From assembly GCA_934047225.1 (NCBI GenBank), contig OW203990.1, forward strand, positions 27,879,045 to 27,943,044: 64,000 bases of DNA, given 5' to 3'. Under the pieces are notes generated by a model that was not told the DNA's origin, searched no databases, and was given only the letters and a program-made list of their open reading frames with translations. Every line of letters starts with the position of its first letter. Position 1 is the stretch's first letter. Origin of the DNA: Ypsolopha sequella (taxonomy: Eukaryota > Arthropoda > Insecta > Lepidoptera > Ypsolophidae). Shown here one piece after another: positions 52,875-64,000 of this stretch. The position numbers and the translations under genes were made by a program.

Positions 52875-55800
52875 ATTGAATTTGCGTCGGGCGGTTTCAC
52901 TTTATTTATTTCATGTTTTGATGTGGTATTTGTTTTGTTTGTGTCTCAGTTTTTGTTGCTGTTTAGGAAATGTTGATATTAGTGTTATCTGAATTTGATT
53001 TGATGGTTGCGTCAAAGACCGTTTTACGATTTTGGTATTGGGTATCGCCCCAGCCTAAACTGACCTATATCTAGTGTCACTGACCAACATTTAGTTGCCA
53101 GCCACTCAAGAACCATAATTCTATCATAAACCTAATTTACGATCGTAGTAAAATAAGCATTAACCTCTTCCAGACTTAAAGTAGGATCGTCTCTAAAATA
53201 GTTTCTAGGGTATGATTATTTTCTAAATAGGTCAGGAGATATATCGTAGGAACAGATATAGACTCACAAAGGGCTCGATCGTGTCCAGTTGGGAATATTT
53301 TTAAATTTATTGCCGCATCTCGTTTAGAATCATTGTTTGGAACGAAGCCAGGTTGTAATGGGGGAATCTGAAGAGCCACTGTAGTTTTAGAAGTGTTTGT
53401 TCGCGAGCTATGTAAACCGTGATGATAATATTTTTTCTAGTGAGAATTTATAGTTTCATGTGAATTAACTTATGAATGAAATGTTTTGTAAAAACAAAAT
53501 TACGCAAATCTAATGTGGAATTTTATTCACTATTATATTCTTGTTGTAATTGATTTTATTTGCATGTCATAAATATTCTGGGTCGAGAAACATTTCACAA
53601 TCAGGGTTACACCAAAGCTGTAAGAGCTCTTGGGAGAAGTTTATTTTAGACGCTATTGCAAGTTTCAAGATTTTATTAACAATGAAAGTTGGGGAGTTAA
53701 TACTCAGAGAATTACGCAACTTCATAACGCCAGATGTAAATCATCGCGGTGAAACACACCATATGTTCAACACATTATCTCGTACTACACTTTAAAAAGT
53801 ATATGGATGAAAATAAACTATTAACCTATATGTGGCGCTATTATTCTTAGTAGGCTGGTAATGTTCTTAGAGTAATTTAGAACAAATAAGGATGCACTTC
53901 ATCAAAATATAAAAACGGAAATAAGAGATAGCACTCTAAACGACGTAAAAGAAAAAGGGGAAACTCACACCCATTGTATGTATAAATTAGTGTTCTAGTA
54001 AAATAACAGGTCAGTTGACCTGCATATTAAAGCCAAGAATAAAGAAAAGTAAAGAGTTCAAAGCAAGCAAAGACTAAAGGACTAAAAAGTTAATTTCAAG
54101 CCATTAACTTTTCCGGAATAACAAAGACAACGAGACAAAGAGTGTCTCGTTTAGAACAATACGAGTCAGTGAAGCTAAATTAGCAACAGAGCCACATTAT
54201 GAACCTTATGCTTTTGTAATAAAGCCCTAGCCGTGTGCCAACTAAGAATACAGTATTCTATAAGTCCACATCGCCGGGGATAACTTCGAGGGCCTCTCGA
54301 CCTATTTCCGAGCTCCCTTTAACATCTTGAAGTCTCTTAGCGGTCAACTTGAAGCGAACTTTCTAGAACATGGATATCCTACAAAATTAAAAAGAAACCA
54401 TGAACAAACCGATACAGATTATTTAAATTCTATTACCAACATATTTAAATTAACGGATACTGAAATAGTGACGGATGCCATAAAACAATATTTATTTTAG
54501 TTGTACAACTGTTAATTCACGAAATAAAAGTTTCATGGCTCTAGTCCTATTTATTTAGTAGACGAAGATGCCTGAACTTGATTTTATATTAAAGGTTAGG
54601 GACATTACATATAACTGATTACACTGGAACTGCAATAGAAATTACCATAGCACAAGGCTCACGTCATGTTTAACAGATACAACTAGAATACATTATGTAA
54701 ATAAAGAACTTCAACTCCTTATTAATCTTCTAGCAAATTAGCGTTGGAAAGTCAGTGAACTCGCAAATTACATAAGTGTAACGAGCTTAGAGGTCGTTGT
54801 TCCAATTCATATCGTACTGAACACCGCTAGCCAGGTGCGTAGTGCCAAACATTCTTGCAATACCTGGCTACTTGAGAATTCTGTCTTTGACCTGACCTGG
54901 GTCACTAACATCCTTTGACTGACGTACCCACAAGTTAATCCTTGTCAAAAAAATGCTATATAGGGAACAATATTGGTCTTTAGACCTTTCTGACAGATTT
55001 TAAAATCTGAATCGAAAAAGGAAACGAGAATTTTATCCAACTTTTAAACTGACAACGTCGTTTAGGTTTATAACGATCACAAAACACATACATTAGTGGA
55101 ACATAATCGTATGCTTATTGCTCAAAGACACGCGCATGCTACTTATGCAATAACACACGAATGGTATGTTTGTGACTCTGCATAAAATCGCCAAAAATAT
55201 AAAGCCGATATTGAAGACAATTAACAAATAAGTATGAATCAATCAAAATAAACTTTTCTAAACAGGAAATAAAATATGATATAAATTACAAATACATATT
55301 GCCGTACAAAGGAGCTATCTACATATTAAGTCATTTGAAATTAAGGGGGAGTGGATAGTATGGTCTGCCGATGATGGTAATATCATGAGCATAGATGGCA
55401 ATAATGAGGGGTCTTACCAAAGTTTAAACTATTGTGTAAATTACATCAGTTTTGTGAAGGGATGAAGTCATTACATAATGACGATGATTGTAGGGAGGGG
55501 GAGGAGTCAAAATCGGCAAAAATCGACCACGTATTAATATATGGACGGCGCCTAAAAACCATTTATTCCAGCCAAGCTTTGGGTGATACAGATGTGAAAA
55601 ATCACTTCACGATGTGAAAAAGTGGGCTAAAAACAAAATCTTTGATAAATGATAACCTAGTAATATTTTTGAAAATAAACCAAAAACTTAAAGCCCGTCT
55701 ATAAGTTCTACAGAATGTAGTTGAAATACGAGTACGTACGAGGCCAATAAATCAAAATCGAAAAATAGAACTCGTTATAAATACTCCCACATATCAGAGT

Positions 55801-56089
55801 GTGTAGTTGTGTACATACACGGGAATGCAAGTGGCATGGACAAATTACTGGAGAAACGAAACGTTAAAATAATATAGTGATGACGTCTAGAAAAGTTCTT
55901 TTTTTTAAATAAATTATTGACTTTTCGCTTGGCCACCACCGCGCCTAATGGAGAACGTTGATGAGACAGCAGACGAGGCGCTAATCAATCCAGGGACTTC
56001 CGCAAATTCCACGGTAGTCGGTACCAGACGTATGACTGATACTACGCAACTGTCTGTAACCACTGTTCTGGTTACTAAACAATACAGGC

Positions 56090-56390
56090 AAGGGCGTACG
56101 CAGAACTTCACTCAGGGGAGGGCAGAAACTCAATAATATAGGCACAGGTTCTAAAAGGAAAAAGACAAACAAATTATTGAACACTACGTATGAATTTTCT
56201 ATATCAAATATATCTTTAAAAAATTTGTCTCCGGGGATTTTCAGTAGTCCCTACCTACAGTATGTTTTTAAGACAATAGTTAGTTTTAATTTTAATACAT
56301 AACAATTTCTTGTCTCACACTCCAGGGGGACTAGTTTTGCCCATGGGGGGGGCAGCTGCCCCTACCTGCCCCCTGCGTACGCCTTTGGAT
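56090..56390. repeat. Possible 300-bp element with gcgtacgc inverted ends
   Basis: aagggcgtacgcag near 56092 faces ctgcgtacgcctt near 56378. Interior contains the G-run ccatggggggggcagctgcc. The target duplication is not clear, and it may overlap the adjacent LINE relic. Confidence 0.45.
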
Positions 56391-56489
56391 ATAGGTATTT
56401 CAGGCAGAAAAAAAATGTTTATGCAAACAACGCAACATAGAAATGAGTTTATTTGCATGTGTTATCCTAAAATTGCACGTTTCCTGCTT

Positions 56490-56765
56490 CCAAAAATTCA
56501 ATTTATATCTGGTCAGATCATGCAAAGATGCCAAAATGCCATCCTCAAGAAAATTCTAAATGCTCCCTGGTTCACAAAGTCCACGGAAATTCATGAATAC
56601 CTTGAAGTACCAACAGTGATTGAAGAAATACAGGAACGCAATGTGAAATATAAAGCCCGCCTTTTGTCTCACGTAAACAACCTAGCAACAGATCTGCTTA
56701 CTAGTAATACTGACGTGGGACGCCTGAAGAGGCACACAATCCTGGGGTTGCATAACAGGAAGTAG
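56490..56765 (+). pseudogene. Jockey-type LINE ORF2 C-terminal relic
   Basis: The frame reads RCQNAILKKILNAPWFTKST, then EIHEYLEVPTVIEEI and, near the stop, DVGRLKRHTILGL. The motif 'NAPW....lh.dL.iPtv.eei' is typical of the C-terminal region of jockey-clade elements. All catalytic parts are missing. Confidence 0.8.
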
Positions 56766-57654
56766 ACCGATAAAGGTTGTTTGATAGCTGTATCAACCAA
56801 CCCACAAGCTCTTTACCCACAAAATACCTGCTTATGGTAAAAAGACCGATCGCAGGTGGACCAAAAACAGGAAAAAAAAAATCTGCTCAGAGCAGTACTG
56901 AAACGAAACAACTGAAATGCGGGTGTACCGAGTGTAGACTGACTTGCATTTCACAGTTCACACTTAGGAAACACTTCTGACACCTCCTCGGGGATTCGTG
57001 TCGTGACTATACGTTTTGAGAACGATTTATATAATATGCTAAGTTGTGACAAAATAATCGAAGGCAAAGCTGTAAGCCCACTATATTTTTCCTTCCACTA
57101 CTGTTGAAGCTATGACAAAACCCTCTTTCTGTGACAGGAAGTAGTAGCTATAAATAGAGTCTGTTTTTACAGACGAAAAGTAAACCGTTAGAGACGTGAA
57201 TGTAGTAACGACTTCCAAAACCATAGCTGGAGGGGCCGAGGCCACATGTAAGACGTTGACAACACAATAAATAATCCTCACAACATATATTCCCCAAGGA
57301 ATATCAGAGTATGGTGTCCGAGTATGGAAGGGCACTAGAACAATCAACACTCGTAACACCCTCCTTTCACCGACGATTTTAACGTCCTAGTCCGATAAGG
57401 GGTCATCCTTATCGATGTATTCTTTTTTACTACTTTACATATACAACTTGTAACAGAAAAGTGTAACCATATTTGAAGAGCTTATTCAGTCAATGATATA
57501 GAACAACTTTTACTATCGAGCCAACCCTGATATCTCAAAAAAAAATCTGTCCTTCCTACATTTCGGCCGAGCGGCATTGCATTTTTCTATGAAATTGACG
57601 ATTTTTTTTTTTCGAGATATTGCGAGAGATATTATCATTGCATACTCGACTGGC

Positions 57655-57715
57655 AGGATTAAAACCCGGGACTCTAGATTGAGAGTCTGGCGTCGTACCG
57701 ACGGATTTAAAGCTG
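57655..57715 (-). repeat. tRNA-derived SINE head, minus copy
   Basis: Plus-strand aggattaaaacccgggactc plus tagattgagagtctggcgtc is the reverse complement of a B box/anticodon arrangement like that at 45962-46030. Confidence 0.5.
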
Positions 57716-58134
57716 CTCCTAACAAAAGTGAGAGCTCATTATTAGTCACTACACGTCATAGAGAGTTAATCAGTTATAGTTTACATAATTTTGTTCCAAT
57801 TATACCAAAGAACGTTTTGATAATGACAAATGATTGCCATGTATACTGCATAAGAACTAACAAAAACATATCAATAAAATCGACATGACACCCAAGGCGC
57901 CCGCTACAGCACGCACGTCGATAAGTAATGATTTAATGATAGTATAGTCTTACACAAAATGGCTATTACAGATGGTTGCAATCATACTCTTACTCCAAAT
58001 GGTAGATACACGGGCAATCAGGATGGCTGAATTATCATATCGGAGCGCGCGTGTACGCGCAGAACAGACACTGGCCAGCATGAGGAGGTAGGCATGTATT
58101 TATATATGTAACCAATTGGTATGTAGTATATAGG

Positions 58135-58262
58135 ATGGGATTTGGTCGGCCGCCTGGATTCGTGCTGGGGGCTCGGTTGGTGATCATTGAACCTTGTTCC
58201 TGGTCCCTGGCCGGGTCTCCGGTATGGGTTCGGGCGGTTGATTGGATTTCACCTTGTATAAT
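58135..58262. repeat. Foldback MITE, family E, copy 3 (A-to-G substituted)
   Basis: atgggatttggtcggccgcc ... tggattcgtgctgggggctc ... gggtctccggtatgggttcg ... ggcggttgattggatttcac ... cttgtata. It aligns with 38068-38325, but A is replaced by G at many positions on the plus strand in both arms. Confidence 0.8.
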
Positions 58263-58512
58263 ATATGTTTTACCTAGAATTTTAAACGTACAAGTGACCA
58301 GTACTAGGTATTGTTAATAAAGAACTTGTAATAGATATTTAATTTCATAGGTATCTCGTACAACAGATGAATGTAAGACCAAATGTTTATTTGACAAATT
58401 TTATCCTGAACAATCATTCTACCGATTCGTATAATAAAATAGCGAGGGTTTATTTTTTTAATTTTTAGTTGGTTCGATTCCCGGGTGAGACAAGCGTATT
58501 TCAAAATATCTT

Positions 58513-58628
58513 TGAATGCAGTTTTGTTTCTTTTAAAAAATAAAGGAATGTTTCCTTTCAGCAAAATGAGCTAACTAAAGGATTTAAGGTAGTTCCCCTA
58601 TAGGGCCCTTAAATTTTTTCCACCCTGT
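58513..58628 (+). repeat. Dispersed repeat, family D, copy 2
   Basis: Nearly identical to 37945-38070 from tgaatgcagttttgtttctt to ttaaattttttccaccctgt. It is followed by ttgcaaaataaactatttga, the sort of 3' end also seen at 43770-43795. Confidence 0.88.
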
Positions 58629-59929
58629 ATATACCTACTTTGCAAAATAAACTATTTGAATGATATTCGGTCGGGAAAGTTTTAAAATGTAGCTTTTTCA
58701 CATTATACTACAGATCGTATATAAGGAAAGATATCCCGGGTATAAATAGACAAAACACATTAAACCAGATAGTCTAATGATCATAATGAATAACTTTTTC
58801 AAAGAAATAAATAGTTTAAATTTTCAAAAAAAAAAAATCGGCTGAAAACTAAGTTTTATTTTCTTGTTGCCGGTCTATTTTTATCAAACAAAAATTAAAA
58901 TTAAAAATATTTATAAAAAAGCTTTTAGCAAATTCTAACCGGATACCGCAAAACCACCAACATGTTAACCCGTGATTCTTAAAATTAACCCATTAACAAC
59001 ACGAAAGTAAATCACTCACACTTATTCTAAGCGAGATGAGGAGCTCAGGTGAAAGTGAGCACGTCGAGGAATTTCACGATGCATCCAACAACCATGAGTT
59101 ACTGGACTACGACCGACCCGTAGTGTTCACTGATAAAATTTACAAGTAGATGGATCCACTCAACATTGCTCAACTCGTAGAGCTGGCTGTATTACAGGAT
59201 GTTACCATCGTAAAAATCGGTTATTCCGATTATATTACCGACTGCCATATATATACTAATTAAATTAATAACAGATGCAGATATGAAAGCCTTCGGGCAA
59301 TAACGATAAAAATATCTTCCTAAAAAGCAAATTATAGATTCCAATAAGCTTTATAGATTCAATTCTAAATAGACGAAAACGCACAGACAGAAAAAGCAAG
59401 CAACATAAACCCAAGCTCAACATAATTCGTGAATAAAAAGTGAAACCATATCTAGTGAAAGTGCAATAACCGATGAACAATCACCAGATATTGAAGATGA
59501 AGATATTTATCCATCAATCTGAGGAACAATGAATGTAATAGACGTAACTAATGTAATAGTGGAATGAAAACGCGATGAGGTTAGTGACGTTAAGGTGGCT
59601 GCAGATTTGATATTGTTACATACATGTTGGTATGTAAATAAATTTGATAATTTTTTGTAATATTGAAAGTTATTTGACCGCAAGATTTGCCACTCTGGCA
59701 CTGGTCCAGTTTTAATCTAACAAACCTGTAGGCATCTCAATGATGACTTGTGGCAAGAAAAACCGCGAGAAATTGTGAAAGTATAAATGAAAATTCCTCG
59801 GCTGACGTAACAGAGGCGAAGGAAAATATTACGACTTAATTTAGTCGCATAACATGATTGACGTGTCTGTTATTTTCAGTCAAAATTATAATTATTGTGT
59901 TATATGTACTTATAAGTGCGGAATTTTGC

Positions 59930-60297
59930 TGCAGCCGGATTGCGAAAAAACCGCCTTTTTCTAATTAATTAAAACAGAACACTAAAATTCAAAATTCACT
60001 CAATAGTTATTGAACAAAACCTTATTACCTATGTCATGTGTATGTTGCCATCGCAAAGTTTCCATTGGTTTCTGCAATGGAAACTTTGCGATGGCAACAT
60101 AACATAATTTTTATAAAAAAAAAAATTGAAATGCTAATTTACAGAAACCAATGGAAGGTTTGCGATGGCAACATACACAATACACAATAAGGTGGTTTAT
60201 TCGTCCAAGGTAATAAGGTTTTGTTGAATAACTATTGAGTAAATTTTGAATTTAAGTGTTCTGTAGAAAAAGGCAAGTTTTTCACAATCCGGCTGCG
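59930..60297. repeat. 368-bp foldback with a third internal copy of one arm segment
   Basis: gcagccggattgcgaaaaaa ... aacaaaaccttattacct ... tgttgccatcgcaaag pairs with tttgcgatggcaacatac ... aggtaataaggttttgttga ... cacaatccggctgc. A further inverted copy, gaaactttgcgatggcaaca at 60077-60100, lies between the arms. Confidence 0.85.
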
Positions 60298-60574
60298 AAC
60301 GTGTTGTGCGTAGGAGACATTGAGTACATAGTGATGATGTATTATTGTATAGTTTGTTTGACCTTTACGAGTTTCTCTACCATCTGCTTTATCTATCTTA
60401 TCTATCTTTGCTTTGTTTTTGTTTAGTTATTTCAATTATGTTGCGATGTTATCAAATATTGTCACGGCCAACAGATGACTTCTTTACTTATTGACATTGA
60501 TAGAATAGTGTTAAAGGTTAATTATATATGCATAAAGATTTGCAAAATATATATTGTCACGAAATTAATCCCCG

Positions 60575-60882
60575 AGAGGGTGTCAGGGGTGTTCCTAGTG
60601 TGAACCGTGAAATGCAAGTCGCAGTCCGCACTCGGTACACCCGTGTTTCACTGACGATTGTTACGTCCCAACGTGATGAGCGGTGAGCTCTATCGCCGTA
60701 CTTCGGGCACAAATACACGCTTTATAGGACATGGTTCCTTCACCGTTCAGCAAGTGGTAAATAAGAACAAATACTACACATAAATTCCGAAAAACTCATT
60801 GGTGCATGTCTGACCGGGGACCGAACCTGAATCTCAAGATTGGGAGGCCAGCGTTCTACCCCTGAGCTAGGATGCGCCGCCG
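60575..60882 (-). repeat. tRNA-derived SINE, family S1, fullest copy
   Basis: On the minus strand the head reads tagctcaggggtagaacgct (A box) and, after a cctcccaatc loop region, aggttcggtcccc (B box), resembling a tRNA with anticodon CCC but with a mispaired anticodon stem. The body continues to gggtgtcaggggtg near 60580. Related copies: 14963-15165 and 36945-37225. Confidence 0.72.
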
Positions 60883-61144
60883 GTTAGTAATATTTAGAAG
60901 ATTTTATACAAAAAGACTTATATTTAAAACCTTGAGGAAGGATCCATTAATTACAATTTCAAAATATTTCAATTTCAATTTCAATTAACATACCTATGTG
61001 TAAGAGAATACTAATAATAATCAAAGAGAATTTATTTTATAATTGATTTTTCTACCTAGCCAATCCCCATTGATTGGTGATTTTAAATATTTATATCTAT
61101 TAAATCTCATAAATAAACGTCAATATTTTTATGAAGGATTTTTT

Positions 61145-61648
61145 ATACAAGGTGACTTTTTGACCATCGTCCAAATTCATACTGGAGGCTTGATAAGTGA
61201 TCAGTATCTTGGATCAATAACAATTTTTGTGAAATTTGTAAAATGAAATTTCGGCTTCCCATAGAAATTCACTTCCAGCCCCCCTATTCTGTATCTTTAG
61301 TTGCCAACTGCACGAGGTGCCTATCATCAAAAACATAGCTAAAAACTGAAATTTCAAAATAGCCTTTAGTGGGTATTGAACTATTAACAATCTGTGTCGT
61401 CACTTCAAGTGCGAAAATTGCCTTAGGACATCGGAATTCGATAGTATATCTATGTTTTTGATGATAGACACCCAGTCCAGAAGGCAACTAGAGATACACA
61501 ATAGGCCCGCAGTTCCAAGTGAATCACTATGGGGAGTCGAAATTTCATATTACGAATTTTACAAAAATGATTATTGATCCATGATACTGATCACTTACCA
61601 AGCCACCAGTATGGATTTGGACGATGATCAAAAAGTCACCTTGTATAT
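61145..61648. repeat. 500-bp foldback, family E long form
   Basis: atacaaggtgactttttgac ... ccaaattcatactggaggct ... aagtgatcagtatcttggat pairs with atccatgatactgatcactt ... accagtatggatttggacga ... aaaaagtcaccttgtat. Complementarity extends inwards through gaaatttcg, atcatcaaaaacatag and agttgcc, so arms exceed 200 bp. Confidence 0.88.
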
Positions 61649-62694
61649 TTAGCGAGGTGCCACATACGTGTTCCATCCATATGTCACGGCCTGGCCGTTC
61701 TTACGTTACGTGGACAGACACCGACTGAAACTTCAGGGATGCCTCGAGCGCTACTTAAGGTTTCTCCCAACGCCAACGACCTTGAACTGAGTAACTTTAT
61801 AACCATTTTATACGGTAACTATAGCATTTTTTAATAGAAGAAAAATACATAGTAATCTACATGATACAAATAGTGATGTGGTTTTTCCTGAATTTTATTT
61901 TAATACGAGTATACAGAAGTAAAGCAAGAAAATTCCAAGTTTACCTTTATTTCTCGATTTTTTGTCCAGTTGTAACAATATAACTGCTACAGTTTTTATC
62001 GAAACAGTATAAAAATGTATAAACTTCTAGACAAAATAATATAAAATGATATGGTTTTCTCAGTTCTTGGAAATTCATTTTATTTTAGATAAAATAAATT
62101 GAAAATACACTATTTTCGCACTCGTCAGCCGCAGCGGCTGACGTAACAGCCATGTTGCAGTGCGAGCTGATAAGAACTTTATTTTAATATGGTTTTGTTC
62201 GAGATTTCAACCACCACGAATCGAGTTGCAAATTTTTCCGACGGAGGCACCTTAACAAATTCGCATACACGTTTAGGCATATTTCCATCCCAAAAACGCT
62301 CGACCGGCTATAAGGGTTTACAATTTATGACCGCACCCTCAATTCAAGGCTGAATACGTAATCCATATATTTACATCGTAGCACCGAGCTTAAATAAAAA
62401 AACAAAAAGAAAGTATTTTACAAGAGATAGCTGGCTGATCGTGCGAGATGCGCGGTAGTCTAGAAGGTACCATAACATGAAGACATCCCCATTTGGGAGC
62501 AGCAGTTACCCTAGTTTCAGTTCTCCGAAGAGCCGGGTCAGTGCTTGCCAATGCATTCTTGGCGAACTATCGAACTGATTGTGAGAGAAAAGGTATCTGG
62601 GCTGACCGATCACGTCATCAGGCAGGAATTCTAATTCTAAGATCAAGAAAACGATTTTGGTATACAAAGTGAAACAAGATGACATACACATACA

Positions 62695-62858
62695 TACATA
62701 TACCTACTCCCGCCTGTCTCCCAGGCAGAGACTACATTTTTTCATCTGTTACGATCCCGACACACCTTTTCGCCTCTTCCACATCTATCAATCTAGTCAT
62801 ACAAGCTCTTCTAATCCGGGTACTTTTGACATTGCCCTTCTTCAGCATACGTTACATA
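62695..62858 (-). repeat. Family B repeat, minus copy
   Basis: tacctactcccgcctgtctc ... tgttacgatcccgacacacc ... cgcctcttccacatctatca ... attgcccttcttcagcatac is the reverse complement of the copy at 12475-12680. Confidence 0.78.
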
Positions 62859-64000
62859 TTTAAATACACATGCTTACGCCTTTCTATCGGTGGGGTAGAC
62901 AGAGGCATTCTGACAAACATTATTTGCTGCTTCCACATTAATCAACCTACTGATACAAACTCTTCTGTTATTTTGAAATAAACAAAGTGTTTCTTTGTCC
63001 ATTGTATGTTTTTGTCATTCTTATACCAAGTATGAGACATACATAAGTCTTCAATACTAAAGTCAAATAATGGCAGATATCCCTTTATTTATTACCAGAC
63101 TTGAGAGATGTTTCGCCAGCCTTGGCATAAATAAAGAATTTAATGGGCGATTTTACCAGCAGCCATAATGATGAGAGTTAAATTCGAAATCTACTGAAAT
63201 AAACTTGATATACAACATTTATATTTAGACCGAAGATAATGTTTAAGTCATTGAAACTATAGCTAGCGTTAAAGATAAAGTAAAAGTGCGTATACAATAA
63301 AACGAACTCCTAGAAAATGATTTGACATGTATATAGAATAAATAGTGACAATAGTTATTTTCGTAACAACAGAAATTCAAGACATCAAATAATAATGTAA
63401 TAGACAATCTAGCATTATAAGTTTCAGAATAAACATCGAAAAAACGAATACAACGATGGATCGAAACTAAAAAAATCACGCAAATACAATTAATTGAAAA
63501 TTCATTTAAATGTTAATGAAATAAAACATGCACACTTTAGTACACGTTAATTAAAAGTAAATAATTTATTCATTAAAAGAGAAGAATACATAACTTAAGA
63601 TAACTCAAAGTTAATTGTGCGAACGATAAACAAACAAACGCAAATGAAACAGGAAGGAAATAACTCAACAAGATGTTCAATTATTGCATGATGTGACAGA
63701 CATCCATGTAAGAGAAACAAATGACATGCATACATAACTACAAAAAGTATGACAAAAGATCCCGTATACGCATATGCAACATGTGTTTATGAGACAATTT
63801 CACACGGCCGAGTTAAAAAACAATCAATAGGGTGTGAATAGAGATTGTTGGCTTAGTTTGTGAAGACAATAATAATAACCAGTTTCAGTTATGTAGCTAC
63901 TGGTGCTACTTCATATTTAGACAATGATGATAAGCAGCTAAACCAAGAGTTGCACAACAAAGTAAATAATGTCATATTGAGCAAAAGTAAAACGTCTAAA

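Larger units (their letters stand above)
52875..64000. other. Region upstream of Apc, no supported gene
   Basis: About 11 kb, AT-rich. The Apc promoter and 5' UTR must begin within it, but no core element was recognised. Contents are a jockey-type tail (56490-56765), SINE and foldback copies as listed, and otherwise featureless stretches (52875-55900, 58640-59920, 61660-62690, 62870-64000). Short open frames there have no splice, domain or start support. Confidence 0.5.

Noticed and set aside
59010..59540. Transposase- or LINE-like reading in 59010-59540
   Set aside because: Short fragments in changing frames with early stops; no diagnostic motif could be identified.
60811..60882. Possible tRNA-Gly (CCC) gene on the minus strand
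   Set aside because: A and B boxes are good but the anticodon stem does not pair, and the sequence continues into a dispersed SINE body.

Overview
The window is animal nuclear DNA, most probably from a moth or butterfly (Lepidoptera). Protein-coding genes are split by GT-AG introns, intergenic DNA is AT-rich, and the window is crowded with small inverted-repeat elements, tRNA-derived SINE-like copies and jockey/CR1-type LINE remains. One dispersed family, with the 'agggttc(c/t)gtaccc ... cgcacttggccggtt' layout, is characteristic of lepidopteran genomes. Nothing looks bacterial, and there is no CRISPR array or operon.

Layout. (1) 1015-2088, minus: a single-exon two-pore-domain potassium channel. 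(2) 7890-19162, plus: a six-coding-exon C2H2 zinc-finger gene (749 aa, 16 fingers). I rebuilt it from splice sites; every junction phase agrees and the total is exactly 2250 nt. Its introns hold a 41-bp minisatellite with a 164-bp higher-order period and several foldback elements. (3) 19163-28984: gene-poor and transposon-rich, including a piggyBac-like TTAA element, several short TIR elements and a 5'-truncated LINE with an intact 701-codon reverse-transcriptase ORF. (4) 28985-29258, plus: a candidate two-exon gene for a 58-aa protein that I do not recognise. (5) 30183-52874, minus: the adenomatous polyposis coli (Apc) gene in 11 coding exons (9414 nt, 3137 aa), with armadillo repeats, 15-aa and 20-aa beta-catenin repeats, a SAMP motif and two EB1-type SxIP motifs. 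(6) 52875-64000: no convincing gene; LINE, SINE and foldback copies.

The most unusual observations are these. Exon 9 of Apc sits in a 122-bp unit repeated four times almost identically, and frame arithmetic allows only one or two copies in a given mRNA. A hAT-type element with a perfect 8-bp target duplication sits inside a LINE tail within an Apc intron. One copy of a dispersed foldback family differs from its relative by many A-to-G changes, all on one strand. The zinc-finger gene carries an exon-level internal duplication.

The genes have no evident shared pathway: the potassium channel sets membrane potential, the zinc-finger protein is a presumed DNA-binding regulator, and Apc is the scaffold of the Wnt/beta-catenin destruction complex and a microtubule-associated protein. 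All assignments come from reading the sequence; no database search was run.
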